Origin: Streptomyces achromogenes
GTDB taxonomy: Bacteria; Actinomycetota; Actinomycetes; Streptomycetales; Streptomycetaceae
Direction: 5' to 3'
Length of the DNA: 64,000 bases
NCBI RefSeq assembly: GCF_030816715.1
Contig: NZ_JAUSYH010000001.1
Location: 8,432,001 to 8,496,000, forward strand
Shown: positions 62,047 to 64,000 of the stretch, in pieces
Numbering within the stretch: position 1 is the first letter of the stretch
Layout: every line of letters starts with the position of its first letter
The notes under the pieces: model-generated
Databases searched by the model: none
Seen by the model: only the letters and a program-made list of their open reading frames with translations
What the model was told of the DNA's origin: nothing
Program-made: the position numbers and the translations under genes

Positions 62047-62304
62047 CGTCGCTCCCCTCGGCCGCCGCACGAGTATGACCACGGCCGCGGGCGGCGCGGC
62101 CGGTCGGCAACGAGATGTTCACGCGCGGGGGCCCGTCGAGGAGCGGATATCGCCAGAAGGCGCAGTCGGCGGGGTTCTGCCTACCGTGGACGAGTTGCAC
62201 GAGCGGGGGCTCCGAACGCCCAGGTGACGTCCGTGCCGACGGCAGGAGCCCGGGCGACGGGGGTTGTCGGGGCGAGGGCCGAGACCGCGGCGGCCGGGCG
62301 CCTG

Positions 62305-62925
62305 TCACGAGGGGCCGGGTTCCTCCGTGCCGAGTCGCACGGTCGTCGTGACCCGGGTGAGGGCGGGAGTGCGCGGCACCGAACCGAACCCGAACCGCAC
62401 GGGCGGATCGACGGGTGCGACGACACCGAGGTCGCCGCCCTCGAACGTCGCCGACACCGTGCGGACCGGCCGCAGGTCACGGGCCCCGTACCACTCCTTG
62501 CGGTCCCCGCCGGCGCTGCCGCGGGTGCGCACGCCCGGCAGCAGCACCCGGGCGGGGAGGTCCGTCAGCGCGCTCCATGCCGGACGACGGGCGAGCGAGC
62601 CGGGCACGACGCGCAGCAGGAGGCCCAGCAGCCCCCGCCGGCCGGTGGTGAAACGCAGCAGGAGCGGGCCGGCCGCGACGGTCCACGTGTCGCCGTCGAC
62701 GCTCACGTCGACCGGGACGACGCACACACGGTCGAAGACATAGGTCCCGCTGACGAAGTCCGCCGTCTCCCGGGTGGGGGCGAACAGCAGCCGTTCTCCG
62801 TCGGGACGCTCCACCATCACATCGCTGAACGCCCCGAACGGCGACCGCGCCCAGTGCCCCAGCACGAGGCGCGTTCCGTGGGACGTGCCCAGGCCCGCGA
62901 TCCAGCCGTCGAAGCGCAGTCTCAT
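62305..62925 (-). CDS. Hypothetical protein
   Basis: A 206-residue soluble protein rich in beta strands: MRLRFDGWIAGLGTSHGTRL, FSDVMVERPDGERLLFAPTR, VDVSVDGDTWTVAAGPLLLR and FTTGRRGLLGLLLRVVPGSL, ending LTRVTTTVRLGTEEPGPS. GGGAGA lies 6 bases before the ATG. I do not recognise a family. It is divergent from the phospholipase D gene. The 258 bases on its other side, up to the exporter gene, hold no feature I can name. Confidence 0.72.
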   Translation of the reverse strand: MRLRFDGWIAGLGTSHGTRLVLGHWARSPFGAFSDVMVERPDGERLLFAPTRETADFVSGTYVFDRVCVVPVDVSVDGDTWTVAAGPLLLRFTTGRRGLLGLLLRVVPGSLARRPAWSALTDLPARVLLPGVRTRGSAGGDRKEWYGARDLRPVRTVSATFEGGDLGVVAPVDPPVRFGFGSVPRTPALTRVTTTVRLGTEEPGPS

Positions 62926-63132
62926 GCCGGTTCTCCCGCCCTTCGCACGCGACACACCTCGGGGAACGGCTACCCCTTGCGGTGTCCGGCCACGCGCCGC
63001 CGCAGTGAGGGACGACTCGCCCCGACCGACGGGTGTCGCGGGAACTCGGGGGTACCTGCTGCTCGCCGCGTCCCGAGCCGGTCCGGGCAGTGCGGCTTTC
63101 GTCTCCCATGAGCGCCGGCCAGGTGATGAGTC

Positions 63133-64000
63133 ATGACCAGTACGCAGGAACGGCCCGAGTCCACCGCCTCCCTCGCCGGCGTCCCGGCCCGGGGGACCGC
63201 GCAGGAGCGCGCCGCACGCATACGCCGTCGACTGGAGCGGCTGATCGGCATCGCGGCGACCGAGGGCAACGCGCTCACCGCTCTGCGCAACGGTGACGAG
63301 ATCTTCCCGGCGATGCTGGCGGGCATCCGGTCCGCCGAGCACACGGTGGACATGATGACGTTCGTGTACTGGAAGGGGGACATCGCCCGGGACTTCGCGC
63401 GGGCACTGGCCGACCGGGCCCGGGCCGGTGTGCGGGTACGGCTGCTGCTGGACGGCTTCGGAAGCAGACTGATCGAGAAGGAGCTGCTGGCGGAGATGGA
63501 ACAGGCCGGCGTGCAAGTGGCCTGGTTCCGCAGACCGTTGCTCCTGTCACCGCTGAAGCAGAATCACCGGTGCCACCGCAAGGTCCTGGTCGTCGACGAG
63601 CAGACGGCCTTCACCGGCGGGGTCGGCATCGCCGAGGAATGGTGCGGCGACGCCCGCAACGCACACGAATGGCGCGACACCCACGTCGAGGTCCGCGGGC
63701 CGGCCGTGGACGGCATAGCCGCCGCTTTCGCGCAGAACTGGGCCGAATGCCACGACGCACTCTTCGACGAGCGCGACCGCTTCGTCCAGCACCGTCCGCA
63801 GGGCGACGCGGTGGTGCAGGTGGTGCGCGGCTCGGCCAGCTTCGGCTGGCAGGACATGCAGACGCTGATCCGGGTCGTGCTGGAGTCGGCGGAGCACCGC
63901 TTCCGCCTGGCCACCGCCTACTTCGCACCCGACGAGTACTTCGTCGACCTGCTCTGCGCCACCGCACGGCGGGGCGTCGAGGTGGAGATCCTGCTGCCCG
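63133..64000 (+). CDS. Phospholipase D / cardiolipin synthase family protein, N-terminal part
   Basis: The gene runs off the right edge; 289 residues are visible without a stop. The first HKD motif is CHRKVLVVDEQTAFTGGVGI, followed by WRDTHVEVRGPAVDGIAAAF and QNWAEC, and the second half begins QVVRGSASFGWQDMQTLIRV then ATAYFAPDEYFVDLL. The order matches cardiolipin synthases that lack the N-terminal membrane anchor. The second HKD motif is beyond the window. The ATG at 63133 has AGGTGATG upstream. Substrate is probably a phosphatidyl group; a nuclease role is less likely. Confidence 0.88.
   Translation, partial: MTSTQERPESTASLAGVPARGTAQERAARIRRRLERLIGIAATEGNALTALRNGDEIFPAMLAGIRSAEHTVDMMTFVYWKGDIARDFARALADRARAGVRVRLLLDGFGSRLIEKELLAEMEQAGVQVAWFRRPLLLSPLKQNHRCHRKVLVVDEQTAFTGGVGIAEEWCGDARNAHEWRDTHVEVRGPAVDGIAAAFAQNWAECHDALFDERDRFVQHRPQGDAVVQVVRGSASFGWQDMQTLIRVVLESAEHRFRLATAYFAPDEYFVDLLCATARRGVEVEILLP

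Overview
The window is chromosomal DNA from a high-GC actinomycete, almost certainly a Streptomyces. G and C dominate third codon positions. Many genes look leaderless, with a TAGNNT-type -10 box about 6-8 bases before the start codon. The gene content is typical of the genus: two LacI-controlled sugar ABC systems, an RheA/Hsp18 heat-shock pair, GAF-ANTAR and PP2C phosphatase regulators, methylmalonyl-CoA mutase, and PPK2. I see no tRNA, rRNA, CRISPR array, transposase or phage gene. Protein assignments come from recognised motifs and family knowledge, not database searches.

Layout. 1-7110: a sugar utilisation locus with the start of a secreted protein, CUT1 permeases and binding lipoprotein, a LacI repressor and a divergent GH36 alpha-galactosidase, with a lac-like operator between the last two. 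7203-13164: small membrane and cupin proteins, then meaB and the two methylmalonyl-CoA mutase subunits. 13165-14200: about 1 kb without a convincing gene. 14201-19807: YbdK-type ligase, a 36-residue small ORF, an asparagine-synthase-like amidotransferase and an S9 peptidase. 20044-22501: an overlapping RsbQ-RsbP-RsbV stress-signalling operon. 22618-24629: a double-HTH MerR regulator divergent from an erythromycin esterase, with a 20-bp operator. 24740-25526: a broken LacI gene and empty DNA. 25527-31843: ANTAR regulator, SDR, oxidoreductase/SRPBCC pair and an MFS exporter. 31887-42926: mostly small metabolic and hypothetical genes, PPK2, an aldo/keto reductase with an unusual duplicated start region, a PAS-GAF-PP2C phosphatase, GNAT and amidohydrolase.

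42983-48161: a broken ROK regulator, then the most striking locus. It is a two-gene operon coding for an RNA ligase-kinase and a 994-residue protein that joins an MJ1316-type domain, an EEP nuclease, a 2H phosphoesterase and a nucleotidyltransferase, with a histidine-rich insert. This reads as an RNA end-healing, sealing and tailing system. 48237-49983: cytochrome P450 and a YnfA-like protein. 50065-55915: a LacI/CUT2 ABC/PfkB sugar regulon sharing the operator TGTCATCGWTGACA. 56133-58627: a hypothetical gene convergent with and overlapping rheA, then hsp18 and a DUF2267 gene, with RheA-type operators. 58679-64000: DUF305 and DUF6153 proteins, a spore photoproduct lyase-like radical SAM enzyme, a frameshifted TauE/SafE exporter, a hypothetical gene and the start of a phospholipase D/cardiolipin synthase.

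How the parts fit: the two sugar loci each pair uptake, repressor and catabolic enzyme. The Rsb operon and the other PP2C and ANTAR proteins form stress-signalling capacity. The RNA repair operon and the photoproduct lyase both suggest nucleic-acid damage repair. These functional links are inference.
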